Of a stretch of 35,235 bases of DNA, positions 15,840-24,052 are shown piece after piece; positions within the stretch are counted from its first letter, which is position 1, and every line of letters begins with the position of its first letter. Source of the stretch: Oxalobacteraceae bacterium UBA4003 (lineage in GTDB: Bacteria > Pseudomonadota > Gammaproteobacteria > Burkholderiales > Burkholderiaceae_D); assembly GCA_002384815.1 (NCBI GenBank), contig DGBN01000021.1, positions 1 through 35,235 on the forward strand. The letters are read 5' to 3'. The notes beneath the pieces are model-generated. The model had not been told where the DNA came from. It did no database searches and worked only from the letters and a program-made list of their open reading frames with translations. A program made the translations under genes and the position numbers.

Positions 15840-15868
15840 ATTATAGTCGCGCCATGCTTTGATGTCAA
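15840..15868 (-). promoter_or_regulatory. Consensus sigma-70 promoter of ectR-ectABCD
   Basis: On the minus strand the sequence has TTGACA (15868-15863), exactly 17 bases of spacer, then TATAAT (15845-15840). Both hexamers are perfect consensus. Transcription would start near 15833, about 95 bases before the ectR ATG. Such a strong promoter normally needs a repressor or sigma-factor salt effects to be regulated. Confidence 0.88.
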
Positions 15869-15869
15869 T

Positions 15870-15887
15870 TCATTCGTATTCGAATGA
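15870..15887. promoter_or_regulatory. Palindromic candidate operator abutting the -35 box
   Basis: A perfect 7-bp inverted repeat TCATTCG/CGAATGA with a 4-base centre (18 bp overall) lies one base upstream of the -35 hexamer of the ectR promoter. The size fits a MarR dimer site. It could be the EctR operator (autoregulation) or the site of another factor. Confidence 0.6.
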
Positions 15888-15899
15888 TATCTTGGCAAA

Positions 15900-16361
15900 T
15901 TATTTCCGCAGCATTGCTATGTGCGGAATACCGTCTTCCAGATAGCTGTCCGAAACCTTGATAAAGCCGAATTCGCCATAAAAACGTTCCAGATGCCACT
16001 GCGCTGAAATACGTATCGCGCTACCGGGAAAATTCTGCCCGACGCGCCGTATGCCCTCCGCCATCAACTGCCGCCCCAAACCCTTGCCACGCGCGGATTC
16101 CACTGTCAGCACGCGGCCGAGTACCGCTTCCGGATATTTGTCGCCAGGCGCAAAGCAGCGAAGATAGGCCAGCAATTGACGCGAGCCGCCATCATTGCTC
16201 CAGCCCAGCAGATGGCGCGCATATTGATCCTCGTTATCGATATCCGCGTACAGGCATTGCTGTTCCAGCACGAATACCTGCTGCCGTGCTGCCAGCACCG
16301 CATACAATGCAGCGCCATCAAGCTCATGCAAGGCAGCCCACTGCCAGTTAAGCATGGACAT
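15900..16361 (-). CDS. elaA: ElaA-like GNAT N-acetyltransferase
   Basis: A 153-residue GNAT protein resembling ElaA. Characteristic segments are WQWAALHELDGAALYAVLAA, ARQQVFVLEQQCLYADID (ElaA-type RxxVFVxEQxCxYxExD) and VLGRVLTVESARGKGLGRQL (acetyl-CoA binding R-G-x-G-x-G/L). A C-terminal HLERFYGEFGF follows. The substrate is unknown. The ATG at 16361 overlaps the stop of the upstream gene as TAATG. It is the last gene of the priA-DUF2164-LprI-like run. Confidence 0.88.
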   Translation of the reverse strand: MSMLNWQWAALHELDGAALYAVLAARQQVFVLEQQCLYADIDNEDQYARHLLGWSNDGGSRQLLAYLRCFAPGDKYPEAVLGRVLTVESARGKGLGRQLMAEGIRRVGQNFPGSAIRISAQWHLERFYGEFGFIKVSDSYLEDGIPHIAMLRK

Positions 16362-16768
16362 TATTTTGCGCAGCCTTCCATGCCGCAAGCCTGCGCGTTC
16401 AAATCTTCGGTGCGGCGCACCGTATGTTTTTCCAGGCAGGAAAAATGCAGCACTGGCCAGATCGAGCCGGATTCCTCACGCGGCCCGGCCGCCGCCAGGC
16501 AATCCTTGTCACGAAAAACAAGCCACGCGCGTTGCGCATCACGCAAGCGCTGCTTGTCGCCCGCCTCCTGCAGTATCTTCATGTTTTGTCTGTATTGCCG
16601 ATTCAATTCTTGATCGGCAATATCGTGACGATGGCGTGCGCACATATTCATGGCCTGCTGCGTTTTGTCACAATCCTTCAGCGACTCTTGCATGATGGTC
16701 GGATCTTGCGCGATGGCGAAGGCACTCGCAGCAAGCAAGGCACACGCGATGAAATGGCAAATTTTCAT
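16361..16768 (-). CDS. LprI/DUF1311-family secreted protein
   Basis: A 135-residue protein with a signal peptide (MKICHFIACALLAASAFAIA, cleavage after IA before QDPTIM). It is followed by a DUF1311 domain: CDKTQQAMNMCARHRHDIAD, then LNRQYRQNMKIL, DAQRAWLVFRDKDC and a C-terminal Cys-rich part (CLEKHTVRRTEDL, then CGMEGC). Even-numbered cysteines suggest disulfides in the periplasm. The family includes LprI, a mycobacterial lysozyme inhibitor, and many uncharacterised envelope proteins. The ATGA overlap with the DUF2164 gene shows coupling. Confidence 0.82.
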   Translation of the reverse strand: MKICHFIACALLAASAFAIAQDPTIMQESLKDCDKTQQAMNMCARHRHDIADQELNRQYRQNMKILQEAGDKQRLRDAQRAWLVFRDKDCLAAAGPREESGSIWPVLHFSCLEKHTVRRTEDLNAQACGMEGCAK

Positions 16769-17016
16769 TTTTTATTCCAGTAAGTAAATTCCGCTTCATA
16801 GCAACTGACGTCCAGTTCGGCGACCTTCTCCTGCAACACCGACTGCGCATCAACTATTGCCTGATTGTAAATACTCGGGCCCAATTCCTTCACGCAGAAA
16901 TCCAGCAGCAATCTGGCTTTCAGTTCGCCTATGCTTTCATCCATGCTGGCGGTGAAGTAGCGCTGGATGGAACCGACCAGGCGCTCTTCGGTTTCGGGAT
17001 TCAGTTTGATCGTCAT
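16765..17016 (-). CDS. DUF2164 family protein
   Basis: An 83-residue protein beginning MTIKLNPETEERLVGSIQRY, which matches DUF2164. It is a small soluble helical protein with a conserved LDFCVKELGPSIYNQAI core and a Tyr/Trp-rich end (SCYEAEFTYWNKK). Function unknown. The ATG at 17016 is preferred to an in-frame TTG at 17028. It starts 43 bases after priA and overlaps the next gene by ATGA, so it is read from the priA transcript. Confidence 0.8.
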   Translation of the reverse strand: MTIKLNPETEERLVGSIQRYFTASMDESIGELKARLLLDFCVKELGPSIYNQAIVDAQSVLQEKVAELDVSCYEAEFTYWNKK

Positions 17017-17058
17017 GATGAAACTCAAATAAGTTGTGATGAGACTTGATGCAATGTT

Positions 17059-19107
17059 TCAGATATCGACCGGATCGACTTCGAGCGACCAGCGTACCCG
17101 CGACTTCATCCCGCGCAGGGCGGCAATCCAGACTTTCAGGAATGCCTGCAGAGCCGGCCGCGATGCGCACTCAACCAGCAACTGTGCACGGTCGACATTG
17201 GCGACGCGCGTCATCGTCATCGGTATCGGATCGTTCATCGTGATGCCGCCATGTTCCACGCAATCTATGGCCTGATGCAGAAAATCCAGTGCAATCTTGA
17301 GTTCCTTCGCTTCAGCGCGCAACAGAGCCTGATACATGAAAGGCGGAAAACATGCCTGCTGCCGTTCCTCCAGCAATTCACTGGCAAAGGTATCGTAATC
17401 ATGTGAACGGACTGCGGCATACAGCGGATGTTGCGGATAGCGCGTCTGTATCAATACTTCGCTCGCGCTGCCTCCCTCCTTCTGCGCGACGCGACCGGCG
17501 CGACCGGCAACCTGCATCAATTGCGCGAACAATCGTTCGCTGGCGCGGTAATCATGCGAAAACAGGGCCGTGTCCGGATTCAGCACGCCGACCAGCGTCA
17601 GATTCTGGAAATCGTGTCCCTTGGCCACCATTTGCGTACCGATCAGGATATCGACTTCGCCGCGATGTACGGTGTCGAAGGCTGCCTGCGCACTACCCTT
17701 GCGCCGCGTCGAATCGGCATCGATGCGCAAAATGCGCGCTTGCGGAAAAATCGCCTGCAGGTTTTCCTCGGCGCGCTGCGTACCGCGTCCCAAGGGTTGC
17801 AGGTCGACGTTGCCGCAAGTCGGGCAGGAGCGCGGTATCCGTTGCTCGTAGCCGCAATGATGGCAACGCAGCCGCTTGTCCAGTTTGTGCAGTACGAGAA
17901 AGGCGCTGCAGCGCGTACAGTTGCTGATCCAGCCGCAAGAGTCGCAGGCAATCACAGGCGCATAACCTCGTCGGTTCAGGAACAGCAACGATTGCTCGCC
18001 ACGTTCCATGCGCAACTTCAGTGCGGCGATCAGGGTCGCACTGACGCCCTCAGTCATTTGTTCCCGCGGCGCCTTGCGCTCCAGATCGATCAGGCCGACT
18101 TTCGGCAGCACCGCATCCCTGACCGCGCGTTCGCGCAATTCAAGTTTGCGATAGCGGCCGGATTGCGCGTGATGCCATGTTTCCAGCGATGGCGTGGCAG
18201 AGCCGAGCACAATCGGGATATTCAGTTGATGTGCACGCCACACCGCCAGATCGCGCGCCGAATAGCGCAAGCCTTCCTGCTGCTTGTAGGATGGATCGTG
18301 TTCTTCATCGACAATGATCAACTTCAGATGCGGCAGCGAAGACAGAATCGCCAGACGCGTACCGAGTATGATGCGCGCCCGCCCCAGATGGGCAGCCAGC
18401 CAGTGCCTCATGCGTTCGCCTTCGGCCAAACCGCTGTGCAAGGTCGCAATCGCAACATCGGGAAAGCGCGCCCGCACATTCGCTTCCAGTTGCGGCGTCA
18501 GATTGATCTCAGGTACCAGAATCAGGATTTGCGCCGGATTGTGTTCATCAATGCTGTGCTCGAGAATCTGTGCCGCCGCCTGCAAATAGACTTCCGTCTT
18601 GCCGCTGCCTGTCACGCCATATAACAAGGTGGGAGCAAAGCCGGTCGCACCGGCGATCGCATCGGCCGCTTCCTGTTGCGCCGGGTTCAACTGCGGCATC
18701 GCAATCGGCGTCGCATCGTGCACGACAACTGTCTTGTCCAGCTGCTTGATGGCCTTGTCCAGCGACGTGGTTTTCAGCGCGCGCAGATTTTTCGGCAAAC
18801 CGGGAAGCGCGACTTCACCCAAAGGACGCTGATAATAGTCGGCCGCAAAGGAGCACAGCGCAATCCATTCGGCGGACAGCGGCCTTAATTGCGTGCGCAC
18901 TGCAATCGCCTGTTTCAGCTTGTCCAGCGGGACGTCAGTGCTCTCGTGCACGGCCACGATCAGGCCGACCACTTCGCGCCGACCGAAGGGCACCAGCACC
19001 AGCTGTCCGACCAGCGGCCAAACTCCAGCCTCCTCGACCGCCCAGATATAGTCGAAGCAGAAATCAAGCGGTGTGTCGAGCGCGACTTTAAGGATGCAAG
19101 TTTCCAC
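17059..19107 (-). CDS. priA: Primosomal protein N' (replication restart helicase PriA)
   Basis: A 682-residue PriA, the DEAH-type helicase that recognises stalled forks and reloads DnaB. In order: the 3'-DNA-binding domain (1-100, PLDFCFDYIW and GRREVVGLI), Walker A GVTGSGKTEVYL (164-175), DEEHD (267-271) and GSATPSLETW. The zinc region has eight cysteines in CDSCGWISNCTRCS and RCHHCGYEQRIPRSCPTCG; GTQMVAKGHDFQNLTLVG and QVAGRAGRV follow. The family start METCILKVALDTPL is read from GTG at 19107 with AGGA rather far upstream. It lies directly beside the DnaA-box locus, which begins at its 5' end. Confidence 0.95.
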   Translation of the reverse strand: METCILKVALDTPLDFCFDYIWAVEEAGVWPLVGQLVLVPFGRREVVGLIVAVHESTDVPLDKLKQAIAVRTQLRPLSAEWIALCSFAADYYQRPLGEVALPGLPKNLRALKTTSLDKAIKQLDKTVVVHDATPIAMPQLNPAQQEAADAIAGATGFAPTLLYGVTGSGKTEVYLQAAAQILEHSIDEHNPAQILILVPEINLTPQLEANVRARFPDVAIATLHSGLAEGERMRHWLAAHLGRARIILGTRLAILSSLPHLKLIIVDEEHDPSYKQQEGLRYSARDLAVWRAHQLNIPIVLGSATPSLETWHHAQSGRYRKLELRERAVRDAVLPKVGLIDLERKAPREQMTEGVSATLIAALKLRMERGEQSLLFLNRRGYAPVIACDSCGWISNCTRCSAFLVLHKLDKRLRCHHCGYEQRIPRSCPTCGNVDLQPLGRGTQRAEENLQAIFPQARILRIDADSTRRKGSAQAAFDTVHRGEVDILIGTQMVAKGHDFQNLTLVGVLNPDTALFSHDYRASERLFAQLMQVAGRAGRVAQKEGGSASEVLIQTRYPQHPLYAAVRSHDYDTFASELLEERQQACFPPFMYQALLRAEAKELKIALDFLHQAIDCVEHGGITMNDPIPMTMTRVANVDRAQLLVECASRPALQAFLKVWIAALRGMKSRVRWSLEVDPVDI

Positions 19108-19135
19108 AGAGTTAATGTAATTCCTGAGGAAGTGA

Positions 19136-19304
19136 GCTAACTACCCGTTTCATAAGCGCTTTTTTATCTATCCACAGTGTTTGTGGATAACTTTGTGGAT
19201 AACAGCCTCTTGACAGCCGGAGGGGCCAGTATTTATGCGGGTTCCAATAGAATGCCTAAAACCAAAGCATAAATTTAATCGTTTAAAATCAACTGCTTAC
19301 AAAT
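19136..19304 (+). repeat. DnaA/IHF module copy 1
   Basis: About 169 bp. A 5' block GCTAACTACCCGTTTCATAA precedes the DnaA boxes CTATCCACA (19168-19176), TGTGGATAA (19182-19190) and TGTGGATAA (19194-19202). After 84 bases of variable AT-rich sequence comes the IHF site AATCAACTGCTTA (19287-19299). Confidence 0.85.
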
Positions 19305-19530
19305 ACGCAAATTTCGTTATTAATAAAACTGTTAAATAAATGATGTTGCTACGCACAAGCCCGTTTTTGTGCATAAGTTTTTTCCGATTGTCCAGAAACT
19401 GTCACTAAACGCCTTTTTTGTGCATGCTCTGCAAACATTTGGCGCAAATATCTTGCTCAAAAAGACAGGGTTTAAAACCCGAATTTTATTGCATATGCAC
19501 AAAGACCTGAACTTATGCAGAAGAAAATTT

Positions 19531-19699
19531 GCTAAACCTCGGTTTCATAAAGCTTTTCCAGGCTATCCACAACGTCTGTGGATAACTTTGTGGATAATCA
19601 AACCTGCGCCGCGCCTATCCCGGTGCGCGACCAAGGTGTCAGTAAGCATCCATTGTTGCGCTAAAAAATAAAACTTTTAAAATCAAATACTTAAATCAA
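19531..19699 (+). repeat. DnaA/IHF module copy 2
   Basis: About 169 bp, with the same layout at the same offsets. The 5' block is GCTAAACCTCGGTTTCATAA, with boxes CTATCCACA (19563-19571), TGTGGATAA (19577-19585) and TGTGGATAA (19589-19597). The IHF site is AATCAAATACTTA (19681-19693). The middle of this copy is the most diverged (GC-rich 19600-19640). Confidence 0.85.
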
Positions 19700-19909
19700 T
19701 TCCGTTCATAACGGCACAAACAGGGATAACAATTATTCTCGTTAAGTCCGCACACTATTTTGTGAATAAGCTAGCACACCTCATGATGGCAGGATGGCAG
19801 GCAAGACATTGCTCTCCTGCACTTACTTAAAGCATCCTGTTTGCTTAGAGCAAGAAATTCGCTCAGTGAAGTCGTGCGCACAAAGCTAATGTGAAATATC
19901 ACCAAATGC

Positions 19910-20080
19910 GCTAACTCCGCGTTTCTTAAGCTCTTTTTTTTCTATCCACAAATTATGTGGATAACTTTGTGGATAAGCCGTCCGATTGGCAGCCAAGCCT
20001 AGATTTCATGCGGGTTTCAATAAAATGCCAAAACAAAAAGCAAAATATTTAACCTTTAAAATCAATTACTTATAAATCAC
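19910..20080 (+). repeat. DnaA/IHF module copy 3
   Basis: About 170 bp. The 5' block is GCTAACTCCGCGTTTCTTAA, with boxes CTATCCACA (19942-19950), TGTGGATAA (19956-19964) and TGTGGATAA (19968-19976). The IHF site is AATCAATTACTTA (20060-20072). Outside the motifs it is closest to copy 1 (shared ATGCGGGTT and AAATGCC-type stretches). Confidence 0.85.
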
Positions 20081-20252
20081 GCTCTGCCAAGAAACGTTAG
20101 AGGCAAGATAAAATCACAAGCCGCTGATCGATAGTCTCTTCTGTGCATAAGATGCATCACGCTGCGCCAAAACCGACCTTTTTCCCGCCGATTTCGGGCA
20201 CCGTCGGCTGATTAGCCGTGTAGCCGATACACGGCTCTTGCAAGGCCGCCCC

Positions 20253-21335
20253 TTATGCGTGCAGAGGCCGGCTGAATTCGTGCACCGCATCAACCAGCAC
20301 CGAGACCGCTTCTGGCGGCGTAAACTGCGAAATACCGTGTCCTAGGTTAAAGACATGGCCGGAACCCGGCGTGTGCCTGCCAAACGAAGTCAGGACTTTT
20401 TCAACCTCGGCACGTATCTGTTCCGGTTGTGCAAACAGAATGCTCGGGTCGAGATTGCCTTGCAGTGCAACGCGATCGCCAACCTTGGCACGCGCGGCAC
20501 CCAGATTCACGGTCCAGTCCAGACCCACCGCATCGGCGCCGATACCCGCAATTTCCTTCAGCCACAAACCGCCGCCCTTGGTAAACACGATACTGGGAAT
20601 CCGTACGCCATCTTTTTCCCTCTTCACATGCTTCATGACTTCGCGCATGTAATGCAGCGAGAACTGCTGATACACGCCGTCGGCCAGCGCGCCACCCCAG
20701 GTATCGAACATCATCACAGCTTGGGCGCCGGCATCGATTTGCGCATTTAAATAAGCGGCAACAGTGATCGCATTGGTCTGCAGAATGTGATGCATCAGAT
20801 CCGGGCGGTTATAAAGCATCGCCTTGACGGTACGGAAATCGTCCGAACCGCCGCCCTCGACCATATAGCAGGCCAGTGTCCAGGGGCTGCCGGAAAAACC
20901 GATCAAGGGTACGCGACCTTGCAGCTCGGTACGAATTTGCGTAACTGCATCGAATACGTATTGCAGCGAACCCAGTTCCGGCACCTTCAGCGCCTGCACC
21001 GCTTTTTCATCGCGCAATGGACGCTCGAACTTCGGTCCTTCTCCCTCGATAAAGTACAAACCCAAACCCATTGCATCCGGCACCGTCAGAATATCGGAAA
21101 ACAGAATTGCCGCATCCAGATCGTAGCGATCCAGCGGTTGCAAGGTCACTTCGGTCGCATAATCGGGATTTTTAGCCAGGCCGAGGAAGGAACCCGCGCG
21201 TGCACGCGTGGCGCGATATTCAGGCAGATAGCGACCGGCTTGACGCATCATCCACATCGGGGTGTATTCGGTTGGCTGGCGCAGCAATGCGCGTAGAAAG
21301 GTGTCGTTCTTGAGCGGAGCAAATGGTGTAGGCAT
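20253..21335 (-). CDS. hemE: Uroporphyrinogen decarboxylase HemE
   Basis: A 360-residue enzyme that removes four carboxyl groups from uroporphyrinogen III to give coproporphyrinogen III in heme synthesis. Signature 1 MMRQAGRYLPEYR is near the N terminus, with the active-site Asp in LFSDILTVPDAMG. Signature 2 is GFSGSPWTLACYMVEG, followed by FDTWGGAL, GLDWTVNLG and VFNLGHGI. Start: ATG 21335 (MPTPFAPLKND) fits the family; an in-frame GTG at 21362 would add nine residues. The Shine-Dalgarno is weak. The stop is close to the third DnaA module. Confidence 0.96.
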   Translation of the reverse strand: MPTPFAPLKNDTFLRALLRQPTEYTPMWMMRQAGRYLPEYRATRARAGSFLGLAKNPDYATEVTLQPLDRYDLDAAILFSDILTVPDAMGLGLYFIEGEGPKFERPLRDEKAVQALKVPELGSLQYVFDAVTQIRTELQGRVPLIGFSGSPWTLACYMVEGGGSDDFRTVKAMLYNRPDLMHHILQTNAITVAAYLNAQIDAGAQAVMMFDTWGGALADGVYQQFSLHYMREVMKHVKREKDGVRIPSIVFTKGGGLWLKEIAGIGADAVGLDWTVNLGAARAKVGDRVALQGNLDPSILFAQPEQIRAEVEKVLTSFGRHTPGSGHVFNLGHGISQFTPPEAVSVLVDAVHEFSRPLHA

Positions 21336-21441
21336 CAGGCTGATATCTCGGTATTGATTCACGGCATTGAAATGAGCCGCTATTATCGCCTAAAGAGGAA
21401 GCTACCGGACCTTCCATGCCGCCCTGCCGTCAAATCGGGGG

Positions 21442-21951
21442 TTATTCTCGATGGCCGATGTTGAGCAGCTTGTCTGCACGCTCCTCTTCGGCGATGGCGC
21501 GAATGTAGTTGGCGAAGTCTTCATCTTCGCCTCGCAGCAGTTGCGGTAGCAGGTAATAAAAATCTTCGCGGCGGCACCATTCACGCATGTAATCGTCCCA
21601 GGAATGCCAGCGCCGCAAGGCCACACCGCGCATCTCCGGCACATACGACACGATGTAAGCGCGCTCGAACAGGGCAATCAGCATCTCGAAAATAATCAGC
21701 GCCCGTTCCCTCTGTTCCTCATTCAGGTCATTGCGCGCAAGTGCGCTGCGCAATTGCAGATCGGGATTGTCGAGCACGATTTTGAGGAAATCGTTGTACG
21801 CATCCTGCAGCAGCTGATAGGCCTCCTCATCCTCGGCATCGCGCTCCTTGCGCTGCTCGAACAGGAACAGGAAGATCGCAAACGGCAAGGCCAGCGCCGT
21901 CACAACAAAGCTGGCCAGCTCCCAGAATCCGGGGTCGAAAAGAAAGCTCAT
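21442..21951 (-). CDS. Membrane-anchored protein of unknown function
   Basis: A 169-residue protein starting MSFLFDPGFWELASFVVTAL. One N-terminal transmembrane helix (about 10-33, ASFVVTALALPFAIFLFLF) is followed by a charged, helical cytoplasmic domain (EQRKERDAEDEEAYQLLQDA, then DLQLRSALARNDLNEEQRER). A Trp/Tyr-rich block (RRWHSWDDYMREWCRREDFY) precedes an acidic helical end. I recognise the general type, an uncharacterised helical protein with one anchor, but no named family. The start was chosen for the immediate hydrophobic segment. It lies between hemE and the divergent glpD. Confidence 0.7.
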   Translation of the reverse strand: MSFLFDPGFWELASFVVTALALPFAIFLFLFEQRKERDAEDEEAYQLLQDAYNDFLKIVLDNPDLQLRSALARNDLNEEQRERALIIFEMLIALFERAYIVSYVPEMRGVALRRWHSWDDYMREWCRREDFYYLLPQLLRGEDEDFANYIRAIAEEERADKLLNIGHRE

Positions 21952-22085
21952 GGTTACGCAGAAAAAAGAAGATGACCCAGTGTACCGCGAGCGCACCGCA
22001 AATATCGGTTTGGCAGCAGGCATGTGCTGCCATCCGCAAATTCACCGCTTACAATAGCTGAAAGGCATATCAAGGCAGACTAACG

Positions 22086-23567
22086 ATGCATCAGCAACTA
22101 CATTGCGACATCCTCATCGTAGGCGGCGGCATCAACGGCGCCGGCATTGCGCGCGACGCTGCCGGGCGCGGACTGTCCGTCGTGCTGTGCGAAAAGGACG
22201 ACCTCGCCTCGCATACCTCCTCCGCTTCCACCAAACTGATCCACGGCGGCCTGCGCTATCTGGAGCAATACGATTTTGGTCTCGTGCGCAAGGCGCTGAT
22301 CGAGCGCGAAATCCTGCTGCGTTCTGCGCCGCACATCATCCGCCCCCTGCGTTTCGTCATGCCGCACGACAAAGGCCAGCGGCCGGCATGGATGATACGC
22401 GCCGGCATGTTCATCTACGACCATCTGGCCAGGCGTAAACTGCTGCCGGGTTCGCACGGAATAGATCTGCGCAAACATGCAGTCGGCACGCCATTGAAGG
22501 GCATCTTTACCAAAGGCTTTGCTTATTCCGATGGCTGGGTCGACGATGCGCGTCTGGTTGTGCTGAATGCGATCGCTGCCAGAGAAAACGGCGCCACCAT
22601 TCTCACGCGCACAGCCTGTATCGCCGTCAAGCGCAGCAGCGATCACTGGAATGCCACGCTACGCAATACCGGCAACGAAACCATGGCAGTAAATGCCAAA
22701 CTGCTGGTCAACGCCACCGGCCCGTGGGCGGCGGAATTCCTGCACGACACCGTGCACGGACGTACCGGCAAAAAACTGCGCCTGATCAAGGGCAGCCACA
22801 TCGTCGTCAAAAAATTGTTCGACCATCCCTGCGCCTACATCTTCCAGCACCCCGACGGCCGCATCGTCTTTGCGATTCCCTACGAACACGACTACACGCT
22901 AATCGGTACCACCGACATCGACTACCACGGCGATACCAACACGGTTGCCATCGATGCGGAGGAAGTTGATTATCTGTGCGAACTGGTCAATCACTATTTT
23001 GCCAAGCCGATTACATCCGCCGACGTCGTCTGCTCGTACTCCGGCGTGCGGCCGCTGGTGGAAGACGACAAGGATGATGCGAGCGAAAGCGCATCCGAAG
23101 TCACTCGCGATTACAAACTCGCATTCGATACCGATGCCGCGCCGCTGCTGACCGTCTTCGGCGGGAAAATCACCACCTTCCGCAAACTGGCCGAAGAAGC
23201 GCTCGACCTGATCGCGCCGGCACTCGGCAATCATCACGGCGCATGGACTGCAGATGCGTGTTTGCCTGGCGGCGACATTTTCGGAACCAAACCGAACAAT
23301 CGCGCAGTGCTTGAATTCGGCCAGTTCATACGCGAAATGCAACAGCAATACACATGGTTACCGGCGGCACTGGTTGCACGCTACGCGAAGGCGTATGGAA
23401 CGCGGATCAAGGTGCTGCTGGAAAATCGTTCATGCATGGCCGATATGGGAAAACAGGTTGCGCCCGGATTGTTTGCTGCAGAAGTGGATTATTTGCAGAG
23501 ATATGAATGGGCTACCTGCGATGAAGATATCCTGTGGCGCCGATCCAAATTAGGCCTGGCACATTAG
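22086..23567 (+). CDS. glpD: Glycerol-3-phosphate dehydrogenase (FAD, respiratory) GlpD
   Basis: A 493-residue flavoprotein that oxidises glycerol-3-phosphate to dihydroxyacetone phosphate and feeds electrons to quinone at the inner membrane. The N-terminal FAD Rossmann motif is DILIVGGGINGAGIARDAAG (about 8-27), followed by EKDDLASHTSSASTKLIHGG, the family's substrate loop RYLEQYDFGLVRKAL, and VNATGPWA. Catalytic-region segments are IPYEHDYTLIGTTD, CSYSGVRPLV and TVFGGKITTFRKLAE. A C-terminal helical DAO_C domain follows. AAGG precedes the ATG. A GGCAGCA/TGCTGCC inverted repeat (22012-22031) in the upstream region could be regulatory. Confidence 0.95.
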   Translation: MHQQLHCDILIVGGGINGAGIARDAAGRGLSVVLCEKDDLASHTSSASTKLIHGGLRYLEQYDFGLVRKALIEREILLRSAPHIIRPLRFVMPHDKGQRPAWMIRAGMFIYDHLARRKLLPGSHGIDLRKHAVGTPLKGIFTKGFAYSDGWVDDARLVVLNAIAARENGATILTRTACIAVKRSSDHWNATLRNTGNETMAVNAKLLVNATGPWAAEFLHDTVHGRTGKKLRLIKGSHIVVKKLFDHPCAYIFQHPDGRIVFAIPYEHDYTLIGTTDIDYHGDTNTVAIDAEEVDYLCELVNHYFAKPITSADVVCSYSGVRPLVEDDKDDASESASEVTRDYKLAFDTDAAPLLTVFGGKITTFRKLAEEALDLIAPALGNHHGAWTADACLPGGDIFGTKPNNRAVLEFGQFIREMQQQYTWLPAALVARYAKAYGTRIKVLLENRSCMADMGKQVAPGLFAAEVDYLQRYEWATCDEDILWRRSKLGLAH

Positions 23568-23704
23568 AAAAAATCATACGAGTTGCATGTGTCACCATAC
23601 TGCATCACCAATCTATCGCCTTTGCTGATTATAATGAGGACGGGTTTGCGGCATTTCCTGGCGGCAATGTGCTGCCACTAACTTTTTAATTAAAGGGGTA
23701 AAAA

Positions 23705-24040
23705 ATGACAGGATGGTTCGAACTAGATAACAGCAGCAACGGCCAGTTTCGTTTTGCTCTCAAGGCGGGCAATGCTGAAACCATACTAACAAGCGAGACC
23801 TACGTCACCAAGGCTGCTGCAGAAAACGGTATTGAATCCGTACAAAAAAATGCCCCTCTCAATGAGCGCTACGAAAAGAAAACGGCAACAAACGGCAAAC
23901 CCTACTTCAATCTGAAGGCAGGCAACCATCAAATCATAGGCACCAGTCAGATGTATGCAAGCGAACAGGCACGCGATGCCGGCATCGTTTCCGTCCAGAC
24001 CAACGGCGCCTCTACCGTTATCAAAAACAAAACCACTTGA
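23705..24040 (+). CDS. yegP: YegP-like DUF1508 tandem-repeat protein
   Basis: A 111-residue protein made of two DUF1508 (UPF0339) repeats: 1-51 (GWFELDNSSNGQFRFALKAG then ILTSETY, AAENGIESVQKNA) and 52-105 (YEKKTATNGKPYFNLKAGN then IIGTSQMYAS, ARDAGIVSVQTNG). Each repeat forms a small beta-sheet module. Family members such as YegP are abundant stress-associated proteins of unknown function. AAAGGGG eight bases before the ATG is a strong ribosome site. A TATAAT hexamer at 23630-23635 may be its -10 box, with a poor -35. Confidence 0.9.
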   Translation: MTGWFELDNSSNGQFRFALKAGNAETILTSETYVTKAAAENGIESVQKNAPLNERYEKKTATNGKPYFNLKAGNHQIIGTSQMYASEQARDAGIVSVQTNGASTVIKNKTT

Positions 24041-24052
24041 TCAGCAACGACA

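Larger units (their letters stand above)
19108..20252. other. Origin- or datA-like locus: AT-rich, tripled DnaA-box/IHF modules
   Basis: A 1.1-kb stretch with no credible gene between priA and hemE. It holds nine strong DnaA boxes in three identically spaced triplets and three perfect-consensus IHF sites (WATCAANNNNTTR), arranged as three direct repeats listed separately. The 210-226 bp spacers add weaker boxes: TTATGCACA (19368-19376 and 20142-20150, minus strand), TTATTCACA (19761-19769, minus) and a palindrome GGGTTTAAAACCC (19468-19480). Such DnaA/IHF clusters are known in oriC and in E. coli datA. Which applies here cannot be told from the window. Confidence 0.8.

Noticed and set aside
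17428..18624. A 398-codon frame antisense to priA
   Set aside because: It lies wholly opposite a strongly supported PriA, with low-complexity Arg/Gln-rich translation typical of shadow frames in G+C-rich DNA.
19369..19671. A 100-codon open frame in the priA-hemE gap
   Set aside because: It runs through DnaA/IHF module 2, has no ribosome site and no protein-like composition. The constraint there is on the DNA motifs.
19136..20080. Possible CRISPR or iteron plasmid origin from the three direct repeats
   Set aside because: Only three long repeats with spacers over 200 bp and no cas genes, so not CRISPR. The repeats contain DnaA and IHF sites, and there is no Rep initiator gene for a plasmid nearby.
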